A stretch of 64,000 bases of DNA, taken from assembly GCA_013396635.1 (NCBI GenBank), contig WBMW01003135.1, positions 207,160 to 271,159 of the forward strand, in the 5' to 3' direction. The DNA comes from Penelope pileata. Lineage: Eukaryota > Chordata > Aves > Galliformes > Cracidae. Shown here in pieces: positions 1 through 12,700 of the stretch; the stretch's first letter is position 1, and every line of letters begins with the position of its first letter. The position numbers and the translations under genes are program-made. The notes under the pieces were generated by a model that made no database searches, had not been told where the DNA came from, and saw only the letters and a list, made by a program, of their open reading frames with translations.

Positions 1-3000
1 TATTGTGCTGTCTTTAGCTTGACCTTTTTTATATCTGACCTTGTGGCTGGTTTTATAAGGAGTCAAACTAAAATACCTTTCCCCTAACTTACAGTGTCTG
101 TACAGTAAGGGGGAGAAGGCACAGCACTAGTTATGTTTTTAATCCTCTTCAGATCCTACATATATTTTATGTTCTCAACCACCTTTTTTAGTAGTAGATT
201 TTATTAAAAGGCTGACTACTAGTTGATTATTATTACAGGAAATCCTGCACCCATGGATTGCAAACTAATTGAAGGAGTTCTCTTGTTCTTAACTACTAAA
301 TTTGTGTTCTGGTCAAATTATTTCCTTGTCCTTTTTGTCAGGTTTTTGTTCATTCACGGAAATATCAAGAAGCCATTCAATAGCTAATTTACCTCAGTAA
401 ATTCCTATAAACAACAGCAAAGATGAATCCTATTTGTTCTTCCAGTGTGTGATGTTCAAGTGTTATCCCACTGAGTATGCACTTCTCAAACCTCAAGTAA
501 AATTGTGCTGGTATTTCAGGCTCTCTGTAGCCTATGTTTGGTCTTGCTTCTGAATTTGACGAAAACCCATGTAAAAGAGACTGGTCCTCCCAACTAACTG
601 ATGAGGGAGTTTTTTGTTTGTAGTGAGTCACAGAGCCAGGGAAAATCAATGTACAAGCAGAAATATTAGATGAAACTTGTTAGTTACTTCCTTAAGTACA
701 TAAGGCTCTGGAATTAGATTAATATAATAAAGTATTTATTTAGCTTTACTTCATATTATCATACTGAAATTGACACTGAGCTGCTACAAACCAGTTGTTG
801 CAAAGAGCATGATCGCAGCTTTAACTTCTAATGTTTTCCAAAATGGAGAAAGATTACAAATACATATTGATTCTTCTTCTGTAGTTCATAAATCCAGTTT
901 GAAGAACAATGTTACTTAACCTGTGTTTTTTACCTTATCTGATTTATTATGAGTTTTTGTAGCTGCTCATGTTGAGTTCTAAACCAAGAGGATTTTTTCA
1001 AATTTTAAGATTAAAAGAACATTAAAGGAATCAAAAAATCAAAAAGGTGTTTTTTTTTTTAAATGCAGTGTGATTTATTCCATAACATAAAGGAATACTA
1101 TGTACTGTAAAACTGTTTTTCTCTAAAGAATCAATCTGTTCTCATGTCCTCACTAAGCACCAGTGAGGTATGACATTTGACCACAGTTTCCTGAACTCTC
1201 AGTGTTTCTGTTTTCAGAGATTGTCCTGGTACACATTGATTTCACAGCAACAGATACCTGTAATTGAAGAGATAGGAAAGCATGCAATTAACCTATCTCA
1301 TGGAAGTTGTAGAGATAAATCTGTTAAAGGTTCTGAGGTATGTACACATTACAATCATGAGGGATTGTACATCCTAACTTTATTGTATTTTCATCTCTCC
1401 TTAGAGAATGTATTGATGTAATTTGAGAGTCTGTAAGATTAGATGAGACTGGTACGTATTACACAGGACCTGATGTGCACCTATAACTTCCTGGAGTAGC
1501 AGGTAGCTGTCAGTGAGGATCATCATCTAGGACGCCTCAATAGCGTGAGACGTACACAGCAGCATCAAACATTCACAATGACACCCTTCTTAGTCTATGG
1601 AAACACAAAGAGAAAGAAGCACTGTAAACAAACACATTACCTCTTTCTAAGGTGCATGACTAAAATAAACCAGGTGTATCAGGGTCTAGGTCTGTGAGTA
1701 TCTCTTTCTGTACCATAAAGATAGCCAAACAGATTCATTCTGGTATAGGTATCTATTGAATGGAGACAGAGGTAGCTGTATATTGATGTCCAAAACTACG
1801 TGAAATTAATTCCACCCCATGTCCTATTTCCAAGAAGTCAAAGAAGTCAACATCTGTAATCTCCCTTTAGATAGACACTGCACTATATACTTTGAGAGGA
1901 AGAGAGGGTATTGACTCTGTGTCATTGGCCTTGATCACTCTTGCTCTGAGACTATTGAAACAACAAACACTGCTGGTCTGATATCTGCTCTGATAGGGAA
2001 AGCATTAAGTGCTGGTACCAGTTCCTTCAGCAATTGCAAAGTGAACATCAAATGTCGGCATTTTTGATTAAGAAAACAAGAAAGGCTAATCAGAGCTAAG
2101 ACATTGCTCTAAATGATGCAAAGGAGAAGAGTCCTGCAAATGAAATGCATTCACTTCTAATAATTTGACACTAAGTAATTTAGTATTGTTGACAATAATA
2201 CACTAAACTTAACCATGGGCTCCCTATTCTGTCTGCAGGGAGTTTTCTATTATCTATTCAGGCATCAAAACTGAGATTAAAATGCTGTCCTTAAACTCTT
2301 TCATTGAAAGCACTGCTTTCATTGCAATTTTGGTGAGGGCTGCTCGGAAAACTTGCTAGACAGAAAGAAGTCATATCTGAGATTGTACACTGTCCCTATA
2401 TATTTGTATGGCCTCTTCATTGAACTGAAAGAGGACATCGTTTACCACAGCTCATTAGGAACTCTGATCAGTGTAACACTGGGCAAAGCAAGGCATTTCT
2501 GCTTTTCTGCCAGATTCAGATTCCAGTTGCTGGAATATCATATATCATCTGACTCAAGATCTTCTGGTGCAAGACTATAGACTATAGACTTGTGAGACAC
2601 TGCTTGCCAAATTTAACCTACCACATGCTTACAGTGATGCGTCTTGGAGACGAGAAGACCATAAAACTTAATTTGCAAGAAAATCTTCTTCCTTGACAAG
2701 GCACAACAGTGTTGGAATTGGGAATGATCTGGGACAATTTATTTTATTCTTTTAATAGAACAAGGAAATTTAGTCCTTAGAAAACATAGGGGTTAAATAT
2801 GAATGTCTTTTTTTTTTTTTAACCTCTCTACAGAAGCCATTAGTAAAAGAAAATAACAGTAAAGGTTGAAAGTCAGAAGTAAATAAAAATACTTCTTATG
2901 CAAGCTGTTGGTGGCTAGCCATGAAATGACTTGAATGTAACTACTTCATATCCAGTGGGCAGAAAATCAGCCTACAACTTCAAGAGCATATGACTATATG

Positions 3001-3001
3001 A

Positions 3002-3022
3002 ATGGAATGTGTCACATTCCAT
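3002..3022. promoter_or_regulatory. Perfect 21-bp palindrome carrying two inverted TEAD-like (GGAATG/CATTCC) sites
   Basis: Ten bases, one central T and the exact reverse complement of the ten: ATGGAATGTG-T-CACATTCCAT. Each arm contains the M-CAT/TEAD core CATTCC in opposite orientation. The palindrome is seen directly. Binding by TEAD factors is inferred from the core motif alone. Confidence 0.4.
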
Positions 3023-5149
3023 ATCCATGCACTGCTGTCTCACAACACTGCCAACTCTTGCAATTTACCTCCCCAGGACCCAGGCAGCAATATTTGTGTA
3101 GAATAGCTGTTGAATGCTTCAGGAGGGAGCCTTCCTTTCCCCTTGAGTTAGACACACCAGTGAGTAGCTAGGCAGCACTGGGCTGCATTTGATATCTATG
3201 CATTTCTCTCTCCAGTCGTAAGCTGCATGAACAAGGAGTACATTTATTTCATCTTAATGATCATACACAGAAAGAGAAACAACTTTTGAGTGATTTCCTA
3301 GCAAAAACCTGTATTCATCCTTTGAATAATTTTTAGTGTCTCATTGATCTATTGTGAAAATCTTGTCCAATTCAATTGCAATTTCAAATCAAATACTTTC
3401 AGTCTTCTCCATTATTTTGTTACTTGCTATCATGCAGACCTGTGAAATGTTGCTTTGGTCACTACGGTCTGCTTTAGGATTGATTTGTGGTGCTAAGATA
3501 GAACTATAGAACACTTTCTAGGATGATACAAGGGGAGTATCTAAGCTAGAAAGAAAGGGGAAAGGAAATTTACTGCAACACAGGAAAAGTTTCAGCTCAC
3601 AAATACAAATGGTTAGGAAGATAAGGTGCAGAAAGCAGTAGCTGCAGAAGTAGCATAACATTTAGGCTACAAATTCTGAATAAGACTGAGAACCTCATAA
3701 TATGCTTTCCAGATAACCTCCGCTACTGGTTTTATGTATGGTCCAGATTAAATTGGAATATATAATACCTACAGCTTTCTTTCTACTTTCCTTTTCCTTT
3801 ATTTTTTGAAACTTAAATGTAATTGAGGTTTGTGAACCAAGATATGTTCATCTGTAAGTCTATGAAAAATACTCCAATTTTTAGAAACTTACATTTTTTA
3901 CCATCTTCATAGTTGGTCTGTAAACAGACATAAACTTAGAAGGTGCTAACTCTGAAAATAATTTTTAATTTTTCTGTTGAAGACGTATTATAAAATCTGT
4001 TCTTTGGCAAAACTGAAATGTCATATAATACCTCATCATCTGTATTTTATTAGCTTATAAAGCTAGTGAGCATTCCTAAAGCATTTGTTGTACTGAGCTA
4101 TCTTGATCAAACAGTATGTCTAATTATTACTCAGTAACTTGTATCAGCTGGTGTCTAACGAAAATTAATTCAAATAAGTGTTCCCTGTCTTACTTATTAC
4201 TTACACCTTGAATCCCTGCTTCAAATTACATATCGCAGAATCCTTGTACTCAGGAAACTGTAGCAGTGGCAAAGAATACTAAGGCTGAGAGCATATGCCA
4301 GATCTAGATATCTTTGGGGAGCTAATATGTCAAAGAACAGAACAGCTTTGTCTGCTTGCTTCCATTCTGCAGTAAAATGATACTCCTCCTTTAGCCAAAC
4401 TGATAAACACAAGCAAGGAAAAATGAGTATGTTGCCAACATATGAGACCCTGTAGCACATTTATTACCTTGCAATAGATTTGCATAGTCTGGATTATTTA
4501 GAACATATGGGTCGAAAAATATTTATAGCTGTGTCTTGGCAAGCAATGAGAAATATAGTCCTAGCTGTCTTCAACAAGGTTATCAGTAAGAGCTAAAAGC
4601 ATTCAAATCCTGAAAATGGTGCTTCAGTAGATTCTTAATAATCTAGGAGCAGACCAATTAGATACATGGAGAAAGGTAGAGGGATAGAAATCCGTATAAA
4701 ATATCGTAACTGAAAGTTTTAATGGCAACAAAATGAGAAGCACTATAACTGTAAGAGGCCTGTGTTAAGAATACCTTCAAGGCATATTGCAGCTTAAAAA
4801 TTTCAACACTGCTGAAGTAGGTTGCACGTTGGTAAGCTAAATTACTATTACGTCTTCTTGATCCAAGCAATCAAAATAAGAAAAGGAAATAAATCAGATT
4901 CTGCTGAGAATTTTTTAAACACCCTAGAGCAAAACTCCACTTTAGTTTCAGTCAGATTTAGTAACATTTCTTCTTAGAAGGTCTTCCTAGCTTCCTCTCT
5001 TTTCTGATTACATAATCTGTCCAGCTTTGAAGTATATTTTTTGTGTTAAATGATAGTCACAGGTAGATATATTTTAGCATTTCGACCAAAAAAAAAGCCT
5101 CAACTTGTTAAGTATCGGGTAGGAGACAGAAAATTCTGCTATACTTAGG

Positions 5150-5170
5150 CAAAACAAAACAAAACAAAAA
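5150..5170. repeat. (CAAAA)n simple repeat
   Basis: About four tandem copies of a 5-bp CAAAA unit in intron 1. It could be the remnant A-rich tail of a retroposed sequence, but no body is recognisable beside it. Confidence 0.6.
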
Positions 5171-5289
5171 GCAATTTTTTTCTTGGATAGCCTACCCACC
5201 TTTCTAGCATAGATAAAACTTTAATATTTGGTAGTGTAAAATCAGGGATATTTTTGCTTGTTTTTTTTTCCCCCAAAACAACAGGTGTG

Positions 5290-5366
5290 TAAGAGTGTGT
5301 AGCTTAATTTGAGCAGGTTTTCTTGGGGAGAGGAAAACCTGCTCAAATTTAAGCTACACAATCTTA
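5290..5366. repeat. Near-perfect inverted repeat (long hairpin)
   Basis: Left arm 5290-5322 (33 nt) is the reverse complement of right arm 5333-5366 (34 nt), with one mismatch and one single-base bulge. The 10-nt loop (5323-5332) is purine-rich. The core arm reads gtgtagcttaa...gagcaggttttc. Transcribed from either strand it would fold into a stem of about 33 base pairs. No protein frame is associated. The size resembles a microRNA precursor, but the arms are more perfect than usual, so a recent inverted duplication (template switch) is equally possible. Confidence 0.9.
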
Positions 5367-5609
5367 AAGCATCTTGCTTTTCACGGTGGGAAATAGTTTG
5401 CACTTGTTGACTAAATTACATGAAATTTCATCTTTATCATGCATGCTTCATCCTTTCTCAGCAATTATATAATGACTTGATTGCAAAAGCATCCTTTTCT
5501 GACAGAATGGATCAGGTTGGTTCTCCCTACAGCTGCATTGCTTTTGAACAGGACTTTCTCTGCAATTATTACTGTGGGCTGAGGCAAGTTACTGTGAGAT
5601 GAGAATCAA

Positions 5610-6720
5610 AGAGTAATACATGTTTGGAGGGGCCTCTGGAGATTATCTGGTCAACATCATTCTCAGTATGGGGCTAACCTCAAAGTTTTATCACTTTGCT
5701 CAGGCCCTTATCCAGTTGAATTTTGTATATATCCATGAATGGATATTCCACATCCATACAGGACAACCTGAATCACTCTTACTGTGAAATACAGTTTCCT
5801 AATGAGTAGTCATAATTTTCTTTGCTAAAACTTGCGCCAGCTCTCCTACTTTTGCTCTGCATCTCCCAGAAGAATGTCTCCATCTCCTTTACCCTCTTCC
5901 ACTACATATCTGAGGACAATGAAAAAATCCTGTCTTAGCTCACTATACTGAGGACTACCCCATTTTGGTGGTTATCCCCAGGACTTGTTCCAGTTTGTGA
6001 AGGATTTTCTTGAACTCAGAAGCCTAAAACTGGAAGCAGTTTTGCAAGTGCCATAGAGAGGGGAATAATCTCTCCTCTGAGCCTCCTGCCTATGCTTATG
6101 TTAGTACAGCCCAGGATATATGTAGTCTTCCTGCTGCCAGGGCACACTGCTGACTCCTGTTCAACTCATCCTCCAAGACCCCTGGATAACTCTCTGCAGA
6201 GCTGCTTTCCAGCCCCTTCTGTGCTTCTGCAGGAAGTTCTGTCCCAGGTGCATGACTCTGTATTTGTCAGTGTTGAAAACTGAGATTCCTGTTGGGCCAT
6301 TTCTCCAGCCTAGCGAGGTCCCTCTGACTGACAGCCTTGCTCGGTAGCAAGACTATGTTCTGTGTGTACTGCCTATCCGGTATGACTCATTAGCTTGCTA
6401 AGGATGCAATTTGTCCATTCATCCCTGATGTTAATAAAATATCTCCCTCGCTATTGATTACACAGGAATGCTACTAGTAGCTAGTCAACAATTGGACTTT
6501 GTACTGCTGATAATAACCTGTTGAGACTAGCAGTCCAACCATTTTCCACCCACATTACAGTTCATCTGTGCTGTCCATATCTTGCCAATTTGGCTTCAAC
6601 ACTCGACATGAGAAAAAATGATTTCTTTTCTGTTTTTAATGTCTTGTTGCTTTGTGTTAGTTCTAAAGAGTTTGTCAAAAGTCCAGTAAAATGCAGTCAA
6701 AACTTAAGCTTGTAAAATGG
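5610..6720 (-). mobile_element. Old, diverged CR1 LINE fragment
   Basis: Read on the minus strand, several blocks match the 3' region of bird CR1 LINEs in the expected order. These are the 'ggcctctggagattatctggtc' type start near 5630, the 'gggcacactgctgactc' block near 6139, the 'gcagagctgctttccagc' block near 6197, the 'cccaggtgcatgactctg' block near 6243, the region before 6450 resembling 'aaggatgcaatttgtcc', and the 'gctgataataacctgttgag' block near 6508. All frames are broken. Divergence is high, so it is an old subfamily, and the ends are approximate. Confidence 0.75.
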
Positions 6721-9700
6721 AAAGAGGAGTGACTAAAGGAAGTTTCACTGAAGAATAGAATGAGAAGCAACATGGTGGGGCCAGTGATGTAGAAACTTTG
6801 AATCTCTAGTAAGGATGCTGTTGTGAACTGCAGACAAAACACGGGCAAAGAGAAAGGAGGAGTGGTCTAGCAGGAGGAAGTAGATATTGTATAAGGACTT
6901 GGAAGAGTTTGAGATGGACCAGGAAAGTAAAATAGGACAAACTCCAGAAGACTGAGCTGGAGAAAAAGAGTAGAATTTAGAAATACTTCTGAATGAGACT
7001 TGGACTGGGGACAGAAGCTGTAAACAGAACTGAAATGGAATGAGTGTTTGTTGCAGAGCATGCGGCAAATAAATTTGAGAGGGAGAGACAGGGGCTTTGG
7101 TCTGGGGCTGTGTAGAACAATATTCCTCCTAACATGAAACTCTTGCAATTCCTGCTTGCTCGTTACAGATTCAACTCAAAGGTAATAGATAAGCTCAGCT
7201 GGTGGTTATTCCAGTAGCCCAAGTGGTAGAGGTCAGTGCTTTTTGTGTGAGCTTCCATCACTCCTGAAACACTGACTGCCACTCAGGGACTCAATGAGAT
7301 TGTGTTGATTTACTTTCTTTAAAGCCTTGCATTTCACATCTACACAGAGAAAATATAATAAAGTAACATCAGAAAGATTGTGACATTGGCCTTCCCGAAG
7401 CTGAAATGTGCCAGAAGTAAATTTGTTTGCATATATCTTTCTCTCTGCCTGTTTTAAATGTGTGAAATGAAGATGTTGCTGCTTTACCACACAAGAGCTT
7501 TATGAATACACATCTATTGGTATCTGTGAAGTACTCAGCTGCTATAATGAAGAGTACTATTGAAAATCATATGTAGAAAATCAGTAAGGCTGTATTCATA
7601 GCAGACTTGAATAAGAAGTCAGACATGAGGCTCTGTATGAGCAAGGATGAAAACATGAAAAAGATGAGTAGGTGCTCAGTCAGCGAGTATAATTTGGGAA
7701 AAAAATTATATTACTAAACTGTTTGAAATGGAACAAAAATAATATTTCATAGGCTTGTTAAATGTGCATACCTAGTGTTTTTCTTGGGGAAAAAGAAAAA
7801 ATCAAAAAACAAAAACCCACCATAGTTAGATCTCCATTTCCGTCCTTATATGGAATTGTATGTTCAGTTACTTTGCATTTATTTAATAGGTAGGTAAGGG
7901 ATGACTGCACAGAGACAAGGAGTTAATGCACTATGTTTTTTCATGTTCTTTAATTTGCTTCTGACATGCGCTGTTTGAGATATGATCCTCAGTTTCTTTT
8001 ATCCTTAAGGTGAAGGATTTTTCTGGTTTCATTTCAGCAAAGCACTAAGCATCTTACTCTTCACAGGAAGAAATGTATTTCAGTACAAATGCCAATCCAC
8101 AAAAAATATTAATTGCTCTCTGCATCCCCTTTTGGAAAGCATTTAAGAAAATTACCAAAGCCAAGACTGTGTTTTCAAGAACTGAAACATCAGTGAGCAG
8201 TTAGCACCAACCTCTTTATTATTCATTAAGTAGCAGCATTAGGTATTAATGACTTCAAGCTGTTTTCATGTTTGACCCATTTTATGACTCATACATGCTT
8301 TGTTTCCTCTCTATCTAATTCATTTTATTGTCAACAAATACTGAGCTGTCTGGAAATGGCAAGCAACCTGAAAGTCTAAGAGGCTGGCCCTGCGTCTCTG
8401 CTCTCCCTCCAAACTGTTCCAGAACTAAAACCTGGGAGGGAGCAAAATGAGTTGTCTTGCTTATGACAAGGCAGATATGGTGAGAAATAAATGAGAACAG
8501 ATCTCCAGCAGCTCAGGTTCATGACTTCTACCAAGAGCTTTGTTTTAGTCACATAGCAACCTAAAATGAATAGAGTCTGGAGGTCATTGTTTGTAGGATA
8601 GAACTGTCTCCAAATTATTTGAGGAAAATCTCCTTGTCCTAGAGAAAATACTCAGGTCTCTGTCTGCCATTTATGATGATATCAGTGAGGAAATTTAGGA
8701 TGCAGTCTATGTCATATGGCCAGTTCTGAGTCCCAGATTGAGAATCAGAGTTTTTGTTGTAGCTTTAACTGTCTGAGCAAGAGAGATATTCAAGGCTGCT
8801 TTTGTGAGAAGTAAGACTCCTTAAAAGACATAATGCTAGAAATACATTAGTCCAACCTATTACAAATAAAAATAAATAAAAAAGAAGAAATATAGATCCA
8901 ATGAAAAGAAGGTCAGATGTTTCAGTCATTTACCAAGGTAAATGAAATCACTAACTTTACTCTTTATCTTAGTCATCTTAATGTAGTTGAGGAATAGAAG
9001 CTTTATGTTATGTGTATTGTGAATTATTGCATGGAAATCAGTAGAGAAATGTTTCCAACAGGTATTTCTGCAACTGGGAAATGTACAATGTCTGTGTTAG
9101 GCTCTACACTAAAACTGTCATGGGGAACAGTTAATTGTAGAGCTACTTTTATTCCTTAGATTCCCATTTTGGTGCTATCAGAACTCTCAATCTCTTTTAT
9201 TTTCCTGTTTAGTCCTTGGATGTTCTGAGGATCTTACGTGCTGTGTTTATACCATCAGACACGTGCACAGACGCTGTGTAGTACGAACTTGCATGAGGTG
9301 ATGCAGTAAAAAATCAATTTACTTTATTAACACCATGATGCAGAACTCTGCATCTTCTACCTGTTTTTGTGTGTACACCTGCACTGTTTAATTCCAATGG
9401 GATATGTGCTCCAGCACATGGAGCTGGAGAGGAGATGAACTCTTGTGCTAGGAATGCAAATGTGTTTTTACATTTCAACAGCAAGTGAAAACAGGAATCA
9501 AGAATAAGTCTTGTGTGGCAGTTCCCACTGGGGTTTGTGAAGCAGTGCTGGAGCTGGAGAGTGGAGACACAATCATGACCTCTGCAGTTTGAAACTCTGC
9601 ATTGTTGGCTTATCTTTCCATTTTATTTATTAAACTTTTCAATATGACCTAACTGAAACTGGTCTGAAATTCTGGACTTCCCATCAAACAGGTATTGGCT

Positions 9701-12700
9701 AGAATTATTTAGCTTGGTGATCTCTGTACAAATATGTATGTGAAGTCAAGTGACTATGTTTTCAAACTTGGATATCCAACGGTACATGCTTGAATTCAAA
9801 GATGAGTACCTGAGATGCTTGATGAAACCACGTGAAGAAAGACAGTACAATTTTAAAACTGTTATTGAGGTTTCAGTATATTTTTATTAATATTAGAACA
9901 TAATTAAAACAAACAGAAGTAACTCAAAGAACCTTTGTGTAATGACTGAAAGATTGATCTATTTGTCTTAGATGCTTTTAGTTCTCCTATAATTTCTTCT
10001 TTTGAATCTTTTTATGGTTTTGAATCTCTTATAGAGGTACACTTTAATACTTTTGAGACCACTTCTGTGGGAGGAAGTGCAAAATCTGTTAGGCTATGTT
10101 GAAGGCAAGCAACTTGTAGAGGCTGGTTACTACTCAATCCCAATCGCAGAAGTGGTTGAGTGTCTGTGATCAGATCCCACCTGCCTTCCCAGAGCAGAGG
10201 TGAGGAGGGGAGTGGTGCAGTCATCCTTCAGTCTCAGCCTCACTGTGAGTTGCAGCTTTCCTGACGAGACTTTGCGCTGAACCATCAGGGGTTAATAAGT
10301 TTTCTATGCCAAGCTTAGTGCAATGTTCACTTCCAATGTTCAGCTGTATGCAACATGAGTGAATATTTTAGTTAGAAATGAGTAAACAGATTATTTATTT
10401 ATTCATTGATAGCCACGTGAGAATGCTGCGCAACAAATAGAAGTTGAAATGTTTTTTTTTTCTTTTTCATTTATAAGAAGCCTGCATATATGGGTAAAAA
10501 AAGATAAGAATCAGCAGGGGTTCTTTGAGTGTAGTACACTGCTGTTATGTGTGTCCCATGTGAGCAGCTAATAATATTGTTGTAATAATAATATAATAAA
10601 TGTCATCCAGATTAAATAGCTGCTGTGTCCATAATACTGCACACTTAATCCTATGTGCATTTGTCTATCTAATAGACTTTTTCCTTCCTTTGTAATTTAT
10701 AGGGAAGGTAGCAATTACTGTTGACCAACAATAAAGAGTGGGAAGATTAATGAGGTACGATATTGTGGCACCTCAGAAGCATTTAAGCTTAGTCTCTGCT
10801 GCTATGAGGAATAAGAAATGACACAAGTAGGTGATGTATATACTAAAACAGTGTAGCTTCTTGATGTCTTGCAAAGAAATGATCACTAACACAGAAGGCA
10901 AGAGTATGGATTTCTCATAGATCTATTTTCTTACACACTGCTGCATAAATTACCCCAAATATGTGAACTACCAGTTTTGTAAACAAATATTACGTGCAGT
11001 TGGCTAGATGGACGTATCTTCTACATTTCATGAGCCATATGCTCTTTGCTTACTATTGCTTGCAATCAGTTTATGCAAATTTATCTGCAGATATAATCTG
11101 AATGAATGAATTAGATACTTTGGGATAATTTAGATAATGTAGAGATGTAAAAATTACTATATATTATTCAATTAGCACTAATGATCAAGACACCTGCACA
11201 TAAAGAAACACAGATCAGATCTGCAGTCTACAAGGAGGAAAGAGTAGATATGGAGAAATGAGTAAAACAACCCAGTCCAGTTTCTCCATCTGCTATTTTA
11301 ATGTTTCATACTGTGGTAATGTAACCATTAGTCTGATCTAACTGAATGGGAGCTGGAAGGGACTTTCCTCTGTCACATTTCTTTTCGTAATCACAGTGCA
11401 TGTGTTAGCAAGCCAGTATGACCACACAATTAGGCCCCTTGTCTCTTCATCCTGCATTTTCTGCCCTCCTCCCTCGGCTCAAGTCTTATGACTCTGTGTT
11501 GAATAAGACCGACTTGCTTCTCTGGGCTGAAGTGCCTATGGCCAGAAATGAAGGCAAGACTGCCCGGTTTGTCAGCAGTTTGCATTTGCTACTTCTACAA
11601 CATAAAATAAAATGATAGCATTTGCAGACCTTAACACCAAATTTTCTAATGTGATGCCTAGAGGTTACTTAGAGGAGTACTGAACAATTACAATTCTCCT
11701 TGAAGGGAAGAATAAACCAAAACAATTTGGTGAGGGTGTCTCAAATTGTATCCTTTATATGACAATCTGCCCAGGTTCTGTTTCTCAATAATGTTATTTT
11801 CTGTTTCTTACACTTTCAACTGTATTTTTAGCATATGTAATTTTCCATTGCTAGAGGTCCTTTATGACAAATCTAATAAGTTATGTTTTATTTCACAGTG
11901 TCAACAGGGCCAGGCCGTAAATCCCTCTTGAACACATGTAATGACTATGCCCTGCTAGCACACGCATAATAGCTAGGCTACATGGCACTGTCAGATTTCA
12001 CTGCTCTGTTTCAAACTGTAGCATGATTATCACATGGTTTACTGTTCATTAATATTCAAAGAATGAATTGACATGCAAAGCTGCATTCAACGCTTCCCAG
12101 AAGACAAGTACGAGTCAAGCACCTCATCTGGAGCAAAATTTCCTCACAAACTGCAGAGATTGTGAGGCATCATATTTCTGTACAACCATCCTGCTTCCAT
12201 TGTGAATGAAAGAACAAACTAAAGTGTGCTGCTTTGAGATTTGATTCTTTGCCTGCTAGGGTTCAGATTCCTTGACAAAACTTGTTACTCATTTTTCTTG
12301 ATTGTGGAAGAAAGGTATACAAAAAGCTACGAAGCATAGGTATTATATTAGCCTGACAGAAGCTCAGCTCTGTAGGTGAGATGCAGCTCTGCTTGTATGC
12401 AATGTTTGGTAGGTATTACATGTTTTTGAACTGTTTGCCTTCTGTCAGGGTTTTGTGACCTGTCCTGCGATCAGCAGCACTTAACCATGTGCTCATCATC
12501 TGCTTCAGTTCGATCTGTTACACTTATGCTTTCAGGCATCCAAGAGATTAGTCATCTTTGAGTTTCTGAAATATGTATTCCTTGCACAGGGGAATCAGCT
12601 AGGATTGGTGCCTCTGCCTGTTTGGCTGTCAGGCCAGTGGTGCACCAGGACATGCAGTGTGTTCTAATCTTGCACTGGCTTTTGTCTGCTCTCCCATTGC

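Noticed and set aside
6745..7148. Two overlapping minus-strand frames of 93 and 107 codons
   Set aside because: They share the same DNA in different frames, have low-complexity Ser/Phe/Leu composition and show no domain.
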